From the NCBI GenBank assembly GCA_965199005.1, contig CBDAQK010000001.1, positions 682,001-746,000 on the forward strand: 64,000 nt of DNA, written 5' to 3'. Under the pieces are notes generated by a model. That model was not told where the DNA came from. It was given only the letters and a program-made list of their open reading frames with translations, and did not search any database. The DNA comes from LMUY01 sp965199005 (GTDB lineage Bacteria > Pseudomonadota > Alphaproteobacteria > Acetobacterales > Acetobacteraceae). The position numbers were made by a program, and so were the translations under genes. Position 1 is the stretch's first letter. Every line of letters starts with the position of its first letter. Positions 8,607 to 18,298 of the stretch are shown one piece after another.

Positions 8607-9653
8607 ATGGAACGTATCGATCTCGCACCCGGCTATAGCGTGTCCCGCCTCACCAAGGGCAATTGGCAACTCGCCGCACGCCACGGCGCCGCGTACGATC
8701 CGGAGGAGGCGATCGACGGCATGCGGCGCTTCGTCGAGGCCGGGATCACGAATTTCGACTGCGCGGACCATTATGTCGGCGTCGAGGAGCTGATCGGGAA
8801 TTTCCGCCGCCGCTATCCCAGCCTGGCGCGCCAATTGACGGTGCAGACGAAAGTCGTGCCAGACCGCGATTTGCTGCCCGTCTTGAAGCGCAGCGACATC
8901 GCCTTCCTGATCGACCGCGCGCTGGGACGGCTGGGGGTCGACCGGCTCGACTTGGTGCAGTTCCACTGGTGGGACTACGATCATCCCGGCTATGTCGAGG
9001 CAATGGGTTGGCTCGCCGAAATGGCGCGCGATGGCAAGATCAATCTGGTCGGTACTACCAATTTCGACGTGAAGCGACTGCGGGAGATCGTCGAGAGTGG
9101 AACCCAGGTGTCGAGCAACCAGCTCCAGTATTCCGTGATCGACCGGCGCCCCGAAAGCGGCATGGTCGCGTTCGCGCGGCTGCATGCAATCGCGCTGCAA
9201 TGCTACGGCACGGTGGCTGGCGGCTTTCTGTCCAAACGCTGGCTGGGCGTGGCGGAACCGGCAAACCCGATGGAGAACCGCTCCCTCGTCAAGTATAAAC
9301 TCATCCTCGACGAGTTCGGTCCTTGGGATTTGTTCCAGGCGCTGCTGCAGGTTTTGCAGAGTATTGCCGACAAGCACGGCGCCAGTATCACCGGAGTGGC
9401 GACCCGCGCCATTCTGGACCGGCCAGGCGTTTCGACGGCGATCATCGGGGCGCGTACGGCAGCCCATCTGGACGATCTGCTGAGGATCGACCGTCTGCAC
9501 CTCGACGACCAGGACCGCGCCGCCATTGCGCAGGTGGTCGGCGAGGCCGCGGGACCGGATGGCGATTGCTACGGGTTGGAGCGGGTGCCGGGTGGCATCC
9601 ACGCCGGGATCATGTGGACCAACCAGAACACCAAGGGCGTCGGCGCGCGCTGA
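8607..9653 (+). CDS. Aldo/keto reductase
   Basis: A 348-residue NAD(P)H-dependent oxidoreductase with the TIM-barrel fold. The catalytic tetrad can be seen as Asp51 (NFDCADHY), Tyr56, Lys82 (VQTKVV) and His120 (VQFHWWDY). The cofactor-binding end has STAIIGARTAAHLDDL. The ATG at 8607 follows a GAGGGGG ribosome site. It lies in the same operon as the transporter and the molybdenum enzyme, so it may reduce a carbonyl intermediate or act on the imported compound. Confidence 0.88.
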   Translation: MERIDLAPGYSVSRLTKGNWQLAARHGAAYDPEEAIDGMRRFVEAGITNFDCADHYVGVEELIGNFRRRYPSLARQLTVQTKVVPDRDLLPVLKRSDIAFLIDRALGRLGVDRLDLVQFHWWDYDHPGYVEAMGWLAEMARDGKINLVGTTNFDVKRLREIVESGTQVSSNQLQYSVIDRRPESGMVAFARLHAIALQCYGTVAGGFLSKRWLGVAEPANPMENRSLVKYKLILDEFGPWDLFQALLQVLQSIADKHGASITGVATRAILDRPGVSTAIIGARTAAHLDDLLRIDRLHLDDQDRAAIAQVVGEAAGPDGDCYGLERVPGGIHAGIMWTNQNTKGVGAR

Positions 9654-9673
9654 CCGCGAAAGGAAGGCTGCAC

Positions 9674-10027
9674 ATGGAAGATGACGAGTTCGAACTGTAC
9701 GATCTGAAGGTCGAGGTGCTTCACGGCGATCTCTCCCGGCCCATCGTGTGCCGCCACAAGGTTGGTGACAGCTTGGTGCTGCGCGGCGGGACGGTCGAAT
9801 TCCCGGCGGATAGTCCGAGCTTCGGCTATTACGCGCTGCTGGCGGTGCTGCCATTCCTGGCGGCCAAGCAGCGCCCGACCCAACGGGCGGATTGGATGTC
9901 GACCGACGCGAATATCGGCTGCACCGACCCGAATTGCGGCGCGTATTTCCGCATCACCCGCATCGGCTCGCGGACCTACCGGCATGGGGACACGACGAAG
10001 GTGGCACTCCCACCCGCCAATGGCTGA
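9674..10027 (+). CDS. TIGR04076-type small cysteine-containing protein
   Basis: A 117-residue protein of the uncharacterised TIGR04076 type, recognised by the opening RPIVCRHKVGD, the central YYALLAVLPFLAAKQRP and the ending CTDPNCGAYFRITRI. It has three cysteines, two of them in a CTDPNC motif that could bind metal. The ATG at 9674 has AAGGAAGG upstream. The gene overlaps the molybdopterin oxidoreductase gene by eight bases, so the two are probably made together. The function is unknown; a role as an assembly or electron-transfer partner of the neighbouring redox enzymes is only a guess. Confidence 0.72.
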   Translation: MEDDEFELYDLKVEVLHGDLSRPIVCRHKVGDSLVLRGGTVEFPADSPSFGYYALLAVLPFLAAKQRPTQRADWMSTDANIGCTDPNCGAYFRITRIGSRTYRHGDTTKVALPPANG

Positions 10028-13000
10028 GGCGGCAATCCCCGGCTATTGCACGTTCTGCCGCTCGCGCTGCGGCACGCTCAACACGGTGGTGGATGGCAGG
10101 CTGGTTGCGATCGCCCCCCTGCCCGGCCATCCGACCGGCGGGGCGATTTGCCCCAAGGGCCGTGCGGCGCCGGAGATCGTGCATTCCTCAAGGCGCCTCA
10201 CCACGCCGCTACGGCGGACGGCGCCGAAGGACGCGGATGACCCGGGGTGGGAACCCATCTCGTGGGACGAGGCGCTGGACACGATCGCCAGCCGGCTCGG
10301 CGCCATCCGGGAGACGTATGGGCCGGAGGCGGTGGGCTTCGCCCTCACCTCGCCCAGTGCCACCCCGATGGTCGACTCGGTCGAGTGGGTGGAACGCTTC
10401 AGTGCCGTGTTCGGCAGCCCGAACGTGTGCAATGGCACCGAGATTTGCAACTGGCACAAGGATGTCGCGCACGCCTTCACCTTCGGCTGTGCCATGCCCC
10501 TGCCCGATTTCGCCCGGACCGACCTCGTCATCCTATGGGGCCATAACCCGGCGAGCGTTTGGCTCTCGGCGGCCGGCGAACTGGCGGAGGCCCGTCGCCG
10601 TGGCGCCCGCCTTGCCGCCATCGACCCACGCCGGACAGGGCACGCGGCGGATGCGGACTATTGGCTGCGCATTCGCCCCGGCACGGACGCGGCGCTGGCG
10701 CTATGCCTGTCCCATTTGCTGATTGCGAGCGGACAGGTCGATTGGGGCTTCGTGCGCAGCTGGACGAATGGCCCAATGCTGGTGGGGCCGGATGGCCGCT
10801 TCATTCGTGATTCGAACGGGCGTTTCCTGGTTTTCGATACCGAAACCGGCCTGCGCCCGTACGATCCGAGCCTGTCGGCGGACGCCAACGCGGTACATCT
10901 GCTTGCGCTCACTGGCAAAATCACCGTGGCGGGCCAACCATGCCGCCCGGCGTTCGACCTGTTTGCGGAACGCGCGGCAGCGTACCCCGTCGACCGCACG
11001 GCGGTACTGACCGGCATTCCCGCCGAGGCGATCCACGCGCTCGCCACCGCAATCGGAACGTCCCGCGCGGTGTCGTATTACGGCTGGACCGGTATCGGGC
11101 AGGGCCGCAACGCAACCCAGACCGACCGGGCGATCGCGACACTCTACGCCCTGACGGGCTGCTTCGACCGGGCGGGCGGCAATGTGGTGGGCAGCCGGCA
11201 CGCCGCCGGACGGATCAGCGACCCGGCCCTGCTCCCGGAGGCGCAGCGGCGCAAAGCGCTCGGTATGGCCGACCGCCCGCTGGGCCCCGCGGCCGCCGGC
11301 ATGGTGACGTCGCGGGAGCTCTATCGCGCAATGCTGGACCACCAGCCTTACCGCATCCGCGCGCTCATGACCTTCGGGGCGAATTTGCTGGTTTCCCGTC
11401 CCGATCCAGAAATGGCCCGCCAGGCCTTCGCCGCGTTGCAGTTCAGCGTCCACTGCGACCTGTTCGAAACGCCAACCGCCCGGCTGGCCGATATCCTGCT
11501 CCCCGTCTCCAGCCCGTTCGAACGGGACGCGCTGAAGATCGGGTTCGACGTGACCGAAGCAGCCCGCGAGCACATCCAGCTCCGTCCGGCCATGGTTCCC
11601 CCGGCGGGCGACGTCAGGTCGGACGCGGAGATCGTCTGCGCCCTCGCCCGGCGCTTGGATCTGCCCGATAAGCTGCTGCAGGGCGGCGTCGAGGCAGGAT
11701 GGCGCCACATGTTGCATCCGCTTGGCATTACGCTGGAGGCGCTGCGTGGGGCGCCGGCCGGGATGAGGCGAGCCCTGGACCACCCGACGCGCAGCTACGC
11801 GATGGACCAGGACGGCAAAACCCGCGGTTTTGCGACCGAGTCCGGGCGGGTCGAACTCTACTCGGAACGGCTGCGGCGTGCGGGCTACGACCCGCTGCCT
11901 GTGGCCATGACCACCCCGGCGGACGTACGCTTCCCGCTTCTGCTGCTTTCGGCCAAGGCGGCAATGTATTGCCACAGCCAGCACCGCTCCATCACCTCGC
12001 TCCGCCAGCGTGCCAGGGAGCCATCGGCGGCGATCAGCCGGGCGGCCGCCATCACGCATGGCATCGTCGCGGGTGACTGGGTCTGGATCCAGACCCGGGC
12101 TGGGCAGGCCCGCTTTCGGGCACAGGTCGACGACGCGCTGGCCGACGACATTGTGTCGGCTGAATTCGGCTGGTGGCAGGCTGCCCCCGATCTCGGGCTA
12201 CAAGGCTACGATCCAACGGGCACGGCAGGCAGCAGCTTCAATCGGCTGATCGACTCAGACGAGGTCGATCCGGTTAGCGGCTCGACTCCGTTGAAGCAAT
12301 TCGCCTGTGCGCTCCGCCGGGACGGCGCGCCGGGTTGGGAGGGTTGGCGGCACCTGGTGGTGTCCGCCCACGACATCAGGCGTGGCGTGAGCGTGGTCGA
12401 TTTCGTGGCAACCGATCATGGGGCGTTGCCACACTACCAGCCTGGCCAACACCTTTGCATCCGCACCGAGATTCCCGGGATCGGCCTCGTGACGCGGGCG
12501 TACACGCTATGCGGACCGGCCGGACTGGGAGCGTTCCGGATCGCGGTTCGCACCCTGCCGGAGGGGGTGTTCTCCAGCGTCTGCCGGGAGGTTCTGGCGC
12601 CCGGGAGGGAGATCGAGGCATGTGCCCCGGCGGGCACCTTCATCCTGCCAACCGCGGCGGACTTCCCCGTTGTCTTGATGACCGGGGGAATCGGTGTCAC
12701 GCCCGCCCTCGCCTATCTCGAAAGCTTGGTGCATGTGCCGAACCCGCCGGAGGTCACCCTCTACGTGGGGTATCGCGACGGACGTGATCATGTGTTCGCG
12801 CAGCGCCTGGCCTGCCTCGCGTCACGCATTGGCTCGGTCCGGATCGTCACCCAATATAGCGGAACCCGGGGGGCTGGCCGGCTCACGGCGGACAGTGCCG
12901 ATGCCAGCCTCATTCAACGGCGAGCCCGGTTCTATTTGTGCGGCCCGCTGGCGATGATGGCGGAGCTGACGGCGGGGCTGATCCGGCGCGGAGTACCACC

Positions 13001-13313
13001 GTTCGAGATTTTCCGGGAGGCGTTCCGCTCGCCCCCTGTGCCCAATCCAGCCGCAGCCGGCCCGTTTGCCGTCGTGCTAAACCGCTCGCGGGTGACCCTG
13101 ACCTGGCAGCCCGGCTGCGGCACGCTGCTCGACCTCGCCGAGCGCGCCGGGCTCGCATGGCCGAGCGGATGCCGCGTCGGGTCGTGCGAAAGCTGCGCGG
13201 CGTCGATCCTGCGGGGTGAGGTGCGGCATTCGGCGGCGGCCGTGCATGTGCCGGACGGCGTGTGCCTGACCTGCCAGGGAGTGCCTGTATCGGACCTCGT
13301 CATCGATATGTAG
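10020..13313 (+). CDS. Molybdopterin oxidoreductase fused to FNR-type reductase and [2Fe-2S] ferredoxin
   Basis: A 1,097-residue multidomain redox enzyme. Cys10, Cys13, Cys17 and Cys44 (C-X2-C-X3-C-X26-C) form an N-terminal [4Fe-4S] site, followed by the molybdopterin-binding body. Cys143 in GTEICNWHKD is the likely Mo ligand. A dinucleotide-binding domain follows at roughly 640-750. From about 770 to 990 there is a ferredoxin-NADP reductase-like module with RAYTLCG (FAD), TGGIGVTPALAYLESL (NAD(P)) and FYLCGP. The last 80 residues are a plant-type [2Fe-2S] ferredoxin, CRVGSCESC with a later CLTC. This layout resembles a dioxygenase reductase joined to a formate/nitrate-type Mo enzyme. No Tat or Sec signal is seen, so it is probably cytoplasmic. 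The substrate is unknown. Confidence 0.9.
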   Translation: MAEAAIPGYCTFCRSRCGTLNTVVDGRLVAIAPLPGHPTGGAICPKGRAAPEIVHSSRRLTTPLRRTAPKDADDPGWEPISWDEALDTIASRLGAIRETYGPEAVGFALTSPSATPMVDSVEWVERFSAVFGSPNVCNGTEICNWHKDVAHAFTFGCAMPLPDFARTDLVILWGHNPASVWLSAAGELAEARRRGARLAAIDPRRTGHAADADYWLRIRPGTDAALALCLSHLLIASGQVDWGFVRSWTNGPMLVGPDGRFIRDSNGRFLVFDTETGLRPYDPSLSADANAVHLLALTGKITVAGQPCRPAFDLFAERAAAYPVDRTAVLTGIPAEAIHALATAIGTSRAVSYYGWTGIGQGRNATQTDRAIATLYALTGCFDRAGGNVVGSRHAAGRISDPALLPEAQRRKALGMADRPLGPAAAGMVTSRELYRAMLDHQPYRIRALMTFGANLLVSRPDPEMARQAFAALQFSVHCDLFETPTARLADILLPVSSPFERDALKIGFDVTEAAREHIQLRPAMVPPAGDVRSDAEIVCALARRLDLPDKLLQGGVEAGWRHMLHPLGITLEALRGAPAGMRRALDHPTRSYAMDQDGKTRGFATESGRVELYSERLRRAGYDPLPVAMTTPADVRFPLLLLSAKAAMYCHSQHRSITSLRQRAREPSAAISRAAAITHGIVAGDWVWIQTRAGQARFRAQVDDALADDIVSAEFGWWQAAPDLGLQGYDPTGTAGSSFNRLIDSDEVDPVSGSTPLKQFACALRRDGAPGWEGWRHLVVSAHDIRRGVSVVDFVATDHGALPHYQPGQHLCIRTEIPGIGLVTRAYTLCGPAGLGAFRIAVRTLPEGVFSSVCREVLAPGREIEACAPAGTFILPTAADFPVVLMTGGIGVTPALAYLESLVHVPNPPEVTLYVGYRDGRDHVFAQRLACLASRIGSVRIVTQYSGTRGAGRLTADSADASLIQRRARFYLCGPLAMMAELTAGLIRRGVPPFEIFREAFRSPPVPNPAAAGPFAVVLNRSRVTLTWQPGCGTLLDLAERAGLAWPSGCRVGSCESCAASILRGEVRHSAAAVHVPDGVCLTCQGVPVSDLVIDM

Positions 13314-13416
13314 TGCATCGTTCCCATCAACGACTCCCATGCCAACCCTCTAGGATGGACAAGCGAAGCGTCATTCGCCATGGCACGACTGCGGCGACGG
13401 CCTCAACCGGCGGCTG

Positions 13417-14535
13417 CTATGTTCCGCTGAAGTCCAGCAGGACAACCTTGCCGTCCTTGATGGTCATGACCACGGCGTTGTTGTGCGCGAGGTTGTGGTC
13501 GTCGAAGCTGATGGTGGTGCCGAGGATCGATGGCAGCTTCGTGGTCACCAAGGCGTCGCGGATGGCGGCGGGTTCCCCGGTGCCGGAGCGGCGGATGGCG
13601 TCGATCAGCACGTTCGCGGTCTCGTAGGATTCGAAGCTGATCTGCGTCGGCGGCCCACCGAACTGCTTGGTATAGGCGGCGACGAAATTCTTGTTGGCTG
13701 GGGTGTCCACGGCAAGCGCATAGGGCTGCACGGCAGTGGTGCCGTCGAGCATGCCGCTCGCCATGAGCGCGGCAGGCACCTCGTCGAACAGGATGCGGCC
13801 GGTGAGAGGAATGCGGAAGTCGTTGCTGACCATTTGGCGGATCAGGTTCTGGAAATCGGCACCGAGCGCATAGACCGCGACGGTGGCTGGCTTTTGGGCG
13901 GCCAACTTGGTGAGCAGCGAGGTGAATTCGGCCGTGCCCTGCTGGAAGTAGTCCTCGCTGACCAGCTTCTTACCGAGTGGCGTGAGCGCTGCCTGCAGGC
14001 CGGCGGCGCCGCTGCGGCCGTAGTCGCTGTCCTCGCCGAGCAACGCGATGCCATCGGCCTTGCCGGCTTTGGCGAGATAGCCGACCAGGGCCTTGGCAAG
14101 CCCGGCGTCGGAGGGATTGATCTTGAACGTCCATTTGTTGCCGCCAGCACCGGAGCGCTCGGCGATCGAGGTGGCGGAGCCGTTGGCGACCAGGAACGGC
14201 ACCTCGGCACGCTCGACCAGCGGCATGATGGCGAGCACGGCAGAGCTACAGAGGCCGTCGAGCACTGCGATATGGCCCTTATCCGACAGCATCTGCGTCA
14301 CGCTGCGCACCGCCTCGGTGGGGTTGCAGCGATTGTCTTGCACGTCGGCCACCAGCTTGCGCCCAAACAACCCGCCGGCGGCGTTGGCCTCGGTGAAGGC
14401 CAGTTCGGTGCCTCTGCGGGCATCCTGGCCAAACTGGGCCAAGCCGCCCGACATCGGTTCCGAAACGCCGACGAGAAGGTCGGCGGCGTGGGCCTGGCCG
14501 AAACTCAACAAGCCGATCAGGATCAGAAAGCGCAT
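13417..14535 (-). CDS. Periplasmic solute receptor, HAAT (Peripla_BP_6) type
   Basis: A 372-residue receptor with a short Sec signal peptide (MRFLILIGLLSFGQAHA). The mature start is ADLLVGVSEPMSGGLAQFGQ and the fold is that of type-I periplasmic binding proteins. GGAGAAGACC precedes the ATG. It lies 71 bases downstream of hyuB on the same strand. The divergent operon at 19.6-22.9 kb has the permeases and ATPases but no receptor, so this is most likely its receptor. Confidence 0.88.
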   Translation of the reverse strand: MRFLILIGLLSFGQAHAADLLVGVSEPMSGGLAQFGQDARRGTELAFTEANAAGGLFGRKLVADVQDNRCNPTEAVRSVTQMLSDKGHIAVLDGLCSSAVLAIMPLVERAEVPFLVANGSATSIAERSGAGGNKWTFKINPSDAGLAKALVGYLAKAGKADGIALLGEDSDYGRSGAAGLQAALTPLGKKLVSEDYFQQGTAEFTSLLTKLAAQKPATVAVYALGADFQNLIRQMVSNDFRIPLTGRILFDEVPAALMASGMLDGTTAVQPYALAVDTPANKNFVAAYTKQFGGPPTQISFESYETANVLIDAIRRSGTGEPAAIRDALVTTKLPSILGTTISFDDHNLAHNNAVVMTIKDGKVVLLDFSGT

Positions 14536-14606
14536 GGGTCTTCTCCGTTGAAGGAAGGCCAGGGCGCCGCCCTGGACCAGCTCAAGGCGGTGCCTTGAGA
14601 ATCCAT

Positions 14607-16232
14607 TTATGTCAGGCGTTCAAGCGAGCTGACGACGCCCTCGGCGATGTCGGCGGCTTGTTTCGCGGGGTCGCGCTGCGCCGGGTCGCCGAAGCCGCCG
14701 CCGCCTGGGAGTTCAATCACCAGCGTGGCCCCAGGCGGCACGGTGAACACGCTCTTGCCCTCGAACACCGGGCCGTTCTCCAGCATCAGCCGGCCAAGCC
14801 CACCCGGCGCGCCCCCCGCGCGCCCGGCAGCGGCGAAGATGCGGCGTTCGAAGGTCGCGGCAGAGATGGTGAAGGGGCGGTCCTCGGTATTGCGGACGTG
14901 GATGGCCTGGCCAAGGCCGCCGCGATAAGTCCCGGCGCCACCTGAATCAGGGGAAAACTCCTTCCGCAGGTAGACGAGCGGGCAGTCGCCTTCGATGACC
15001 TCGACCGGGGTGGTGCCGACGCCGCTGGGGAAGGCGGTGGTGGACAGGCCGTCCTTGGCAGGGCGGGCGCCCATGGCGCCGATGCCGAGACCCATGACGT
15101 TGAAAGGGCGGCCGTCGGCGCGCTGGCCGGCCATCGCCAGCACCCAGAGGCTGCCGGCACCCTCGGCCGGCACTTTGCCATCGAGCGCACCGGCCAGGCA
15201 GCCGAACATCATGTCGGCGAGCATCTGTCCGACCACGTGCCGCGCGGTGACCGGGGCCGGACGCAACGGGTTGACGATGCTGCCGGGCGGCGCGGTGACG
15301 CGAAAGGGGCGCAGCGACCCGGCGTTGTTCGGCACATCCGGCGCGATGATGCATTTCAGGCCAAACACCGAATAGGCTTCGGTGTAGCAAACCGGCGAGT
15401 TGATGCCGCGCGTCGAGGCGGCCGAGGAGCCGTCGTAATCGACGTCGATACCGTTGTCGCCAACGGCGAGGCTGGCATGCAGTGCGAGCGGCGTGTCGTA
15501 GCCGTCGAGATCCATGCGGTAGGCAAACCGGCCGCGCGGCAGGGTGGCAATGGCGGCCAGCGTAGCCCGCTCGGAGCTTTCGAGGATATGCGCCGCCAGC
15601 CCCGCTATGTCGGTCAGTTCGAACTCGGCCATCATCTCGAGTAGCCGGGCGGCGCCGACGTCGTTGCTGCTGACCAGGGCCAGCACGTCGCCCCGCAATT
15701 CGACCGGGTTGCGCGAGTTGGCCATGGCAATGGCGAGCAGGTCGTCGTTGAGGCGGTGGCGATCGCGCAGCTTCAAATGCGGGATCAGTACGCCCTCCTC
15801 GAAAACCGAGCGGGCGTCCGCGGAGAAGCCGATGCCGCCGACGTCGACAGTGTGGCAGGTCGAGGCGAACAGGGCGACTGCGGTGGTGCCGCGGAACACC
15901 GGGGTGACGACAACGAAGTCGAACAGATGGCCGGTGCCCATCCACGGGTCGTTGGTGACGTAGACGTCGCCGGGCTGCATGGTGGCGAGCGGATAGCGTT
16001 CGAGAAAATGGCGCACCGCCATCGCCATGGTGTTGACATGCCCGGGCGTGCCGGTGACGGCCTGGGCGATCATCTCGCCGCCGACATTGTAGACGCCCGC
16101 GGAAAGGTCGCCCGACTCGCGCACCACCGAACCGAAGGCGGTGCGCAGCAGGGCCTGCGCTTGCTCCTCGACAACGGCGATCAGGCGGTTCCACATGACC
16201 TGCAGCCGGATGGCCTGGAGTGCTGATGTCAT
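14607..16232 (-). CDS. hyuB: Hydantoinase/oxoprolinase subunit B
   Basis: A 541-residue HyuB-family protein, with LFDFVVVTPVFRG, the G-rich GINSPVCYTEAYSVFG and a glycine-rich tail (LPGGGGFGDPAQRDP) typical of the family. HyuA and HyuB form the two halves of ATP-dependent N-methylhydantoinase and 5-oxoprolinase and are related to acetone carboxylase subunits. The ATG at 16232 overlaps the hyuA stop (ATGA), so the two proteins are coupled. The open frame continues upstream but is antiphase inside hyuA. The exact substrate is not determined by the sequence. Confidence 0.9.
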   Translation of the reverse strand: MTSALQAIRLQVMWNRLIAVVEEQAQALLRTAFGSVVRESGDLSAGVYNVGGEMIAQAVTGTPGHVNTMAMAVRHFLERYPLATMQPGDVYVTNDPWMGTGHLFDFVVVTPVFRGTTAVALFASTCHTVDVGGIGFSADARSVFEEGVLIPHLKLRDRHRLNDDLLAIAMANSRNPVELRGDVLALVSSNDVGAARLLEMMAEFELTDIAGLAAHILESSERATLAAIATLPRGRFAYRMDLDGYDTPLALHASLAVGDNGIDVDYDGSSAASTRGINSPVCYTEAYSVFGLKCIIAPDVPNNAGSLRPFRVTAPPGSIVNPLRPAPVTARHVVGQMLADMMFGCLAGALDGKVPAEGAGSLWVLAMAGQRADGRPFNVMGLGIGAMGARPAKDGLSTTAFPSGVGTTPVEVIEGDCPLVYLRKEFSPDSGGAGTYRGGLGQAIHVRNTEDRPFTISAATFERRIFAAAGRAGGAPGGLGRLMLENGPVFEGKSVFTVPPGATLVIELPGGGGFGDPAQRDPAKQAADIAEGVVSSLERLT

Positions 16233-18295
16233 GGCATGCGCTCCAGCACCAGATGGCCGAAGCCGTTGACCGAAGCGGTAAATCGGGCCGGGACGATGGT
16301 GGTGGTCTGCTCCTCGGCAATCACCGCGGGGCCGGTGACCTGATCGCCGGGTTCGAGGTCGGGCCGCCAGAACGCTGCGAAATCGATGATTTTGGCCGCT
16401 GCGGGGTCGTAGACCGGCTGCGTTGCGGTGGCAGTGACATGGCGGACCGGCAGTACCCCAGCCGCTGCGACCGCCCCCGCCGGGGTCGCTACGGTGACCG
16501 ACCAGGTGACGCACTCGACGGCGGCGTCCTCAAGGATCAAGCCATACATGGCGCGGTACTGCCGCTCGAAATCGGTGCGGATGGCGCGTAGATCGGCGAC
16601 CGTCAGAGAATGCCCGGGGAGTGAGACCTGCAGCTCGTGGCCCTGTCCGACATAGCGCACATCGACCACCAGTGCGTCGGTCAGCGCCATCCCCGCAGCG
16701 GCGGCAACGGCGACATCGTGGGCTTCGGCATGCATCGCCGCCAACAGGGTGTTGATCGCCGCCAGGTCGAGCGTGCCGAGCAGCACGCGGTGGCTGCGCA
16801 CCACCTCGTAGGCGACCGGCGCGCGCAGGAAGCCGATTGCCGAGCCGACACCTGCCCCGGCGGGAACGACGATGCGGTCGGCGCCGAGCTTTTCAGCCAG
16901 CCGTCCGGCATGCAGCGGGGCGCCGCCGCCAAAGGCGATGATGGTGTAGCGCGCCGCGACCCGCCCGCGCTCGATGGCATGGACGCGGGCGGCATTGGCC
17001 ATGTTCTCCTCGACGATCTCGGAAACGCCGACGGCAGGCCAGATGCCGGCCTGGTCCAGCTTCGCGCCGATCTGCCGGGCCAGGGCCGCCGCCGCCGCTG
17101 CACCATCCAGGGCGATCCGCCCGCCGGCGAAGCGCGCCGGGTCGATGCGCCCGAGCACCACATTGGCGTCAGTCACCGTCGGTTCGGTGCCCCCCTGGCC
17201 ATAGCAGACCGGTCCGGGCTCGGCGCCGGCGCTGTCGGGACCGACGGCGATGCGGCTCATGGCGTCGACGCGGGCGATCGACCCCCCGCCGGCGCCGATC
17301 TCCACCAGCTCGATGACCGGGATGCGAACCGGCAGGCCGCTGCCCTTTTGGTCACGATACATGCGCGCCACCTCGAAGCGGCGCGCGCGCTCGGGGGCGC
17401 CGTCGTCGATGAGGCAGATTTTCGCGGTGGTGCCGCCCATGTCGAAGGCCAGCACATGGTCCAGCCCGCACTCGGCGGCGACATGGCTGGCCAGGATGGC
17501 ACCCCCGGCGGGGCCGGATTCCACCAGGCGGACGGGGAAGCGCGTGGCGTTGGCCAGCGTCGTCAGGCCGCCGCCAGACATCATCAGCATCATCGGGCAG
17601 CCAAGGCCAAGGCCGCGCAGGGCGGCATCGAGCCGGTAGAGGTAGCCGGCCATCAACGGGCGGACATACGCATTGGCGCAGGTGGTGGAGAAGCGCTCGT
17701 ATTCCCGCATCTCCGGGCACACCTCGCTCGATAAGCAGATGGTGACGCCCCGTGGCAGCAGGCCGGCGAGCATGTCGCGCGCCTGCCGCTCATGCGCGGG
17801 GTGGGCGTAGGCGGAGAGAAAGCCGATGGCGACCGCGCCGGCTTCGGCGGCGACGATTGCGGCCCCGGCCGCGCGCACGGCAGCGGCATCGAGCGGGGTG
17901 ACGACCGTGCCGTCGGCGGCAATGCGCTCGGGCACGGCGAAGCGCAGCGGGCGCGGAACCAGCGGCGCCGGGCGATCCATGTTCACGTCGTATTGGGCGA
18001 AGCGTTTCTCGTAACCCATTTCGAGGATGTCGCGGAATCCCCCAGTGGTCAGGAAGGCGGTCTTCGCCCCCTTTCGCTCGATCAGCGCGTTGGTGGCCAG
18101 TGTCGTGCCGTGGATGAACTTCTCCACTGATGACGCCGGCAGGGCGGCGCGGGCGAGCACGCGGGCCACGCCGTCCAGCACCCCTTGCTCGGGCGCGGCC
18201 GGCGTCGTCAGCAGCTTTTCCGACATGCGGCCGCCAGCGGTCTCCAGCACGACGTCGGTGAAGGTGCCGCCGATGTCGACGGCGATACTGGCCAT
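16229..18295 (-). CDS. hyuA: Hydantoinase/oxoprolinase subunit A
   Basis: A 688-residue ATP-binding subunit of the hydantoinase/oxoprolinase family. The N-terminal phosphate loop is DIGGTFTDVVLE (residues 7-18), followed by KFIHGTTLATNALIERKGAK. The actin-like ATPase core has LAFDMGGTTAKICLI near residue 290. It starts three bases after the kynureninase stop, and its own stop overlaps hyuB. It would phosphorylate a cyclic or linear amide-type substrate so that the AB complex can hydrolyse or carboxylate it. Confidence 0.92.
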   Translation of the reverse strand: MASIAVDIGGTFTDVVLETAGGRMSEKLLTTPAAPEQGVLDGVARVLARAALPASSVEKFIHGTTLATNALIERKGAKTAFLTTGGFRDILEMGYEKRFAQYDVNMDRPAPLVPRPLRFAVPERIAADGTVVTPLDAAAVRAAGAAIVAAEAGAVAIGFLSAYAHPAHERQARDMLAGLLPRGVTICLSSEVCPEMREYERFSTTCANAYVRPLMAGYLYRLDAALRGLGLGCPMMLMMSGGGLTTLANATRFPVRLVESGPAGGAILASHVAAECGLDHVLAFDMGGTTAKICLIDDGAPERARRFEVARMYRDQKGSGLPVRIPVIELVEIGAGGGSIARVDAMSRIAVGPDSAGAEPGPVCYGQGGTEPTVTDANVVLGRIDPARFAGGRIALDGAAAAAALARQIGAKLDQAGIWPAVGVSEIVEENMANAARVHAIERGRVAARYTIIAFGGGAPLHAGRLAEKLGADRIVVPAGAGVGSAIGFLRAPVAYEVVRSHRVLLGTLDLAAINTLLAAMHAEAHDVAVAAAAGMALTDALVVDVRYVGQGHELQVSLPGHSLTVADLRAIRTDFERQYRAMYGLILEDAAVECVTWSVTVATPAGAVAAAGVLPVRHVTATATQPVYDPAAAKIIDFAAFWRPDLEPGDQVTGPAVIAEEQTTTIVPARFTASVNGFGHLVLERMP

Positions 18296-18298
18296 CGC

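Noticed and set aside
11964..12059. Long minus-strand open frame across the Mo enzyme (to 10701)
   Set aside because: It is a GC-rich shadow of the coding strand, low in complexity and without any recognisable motif.
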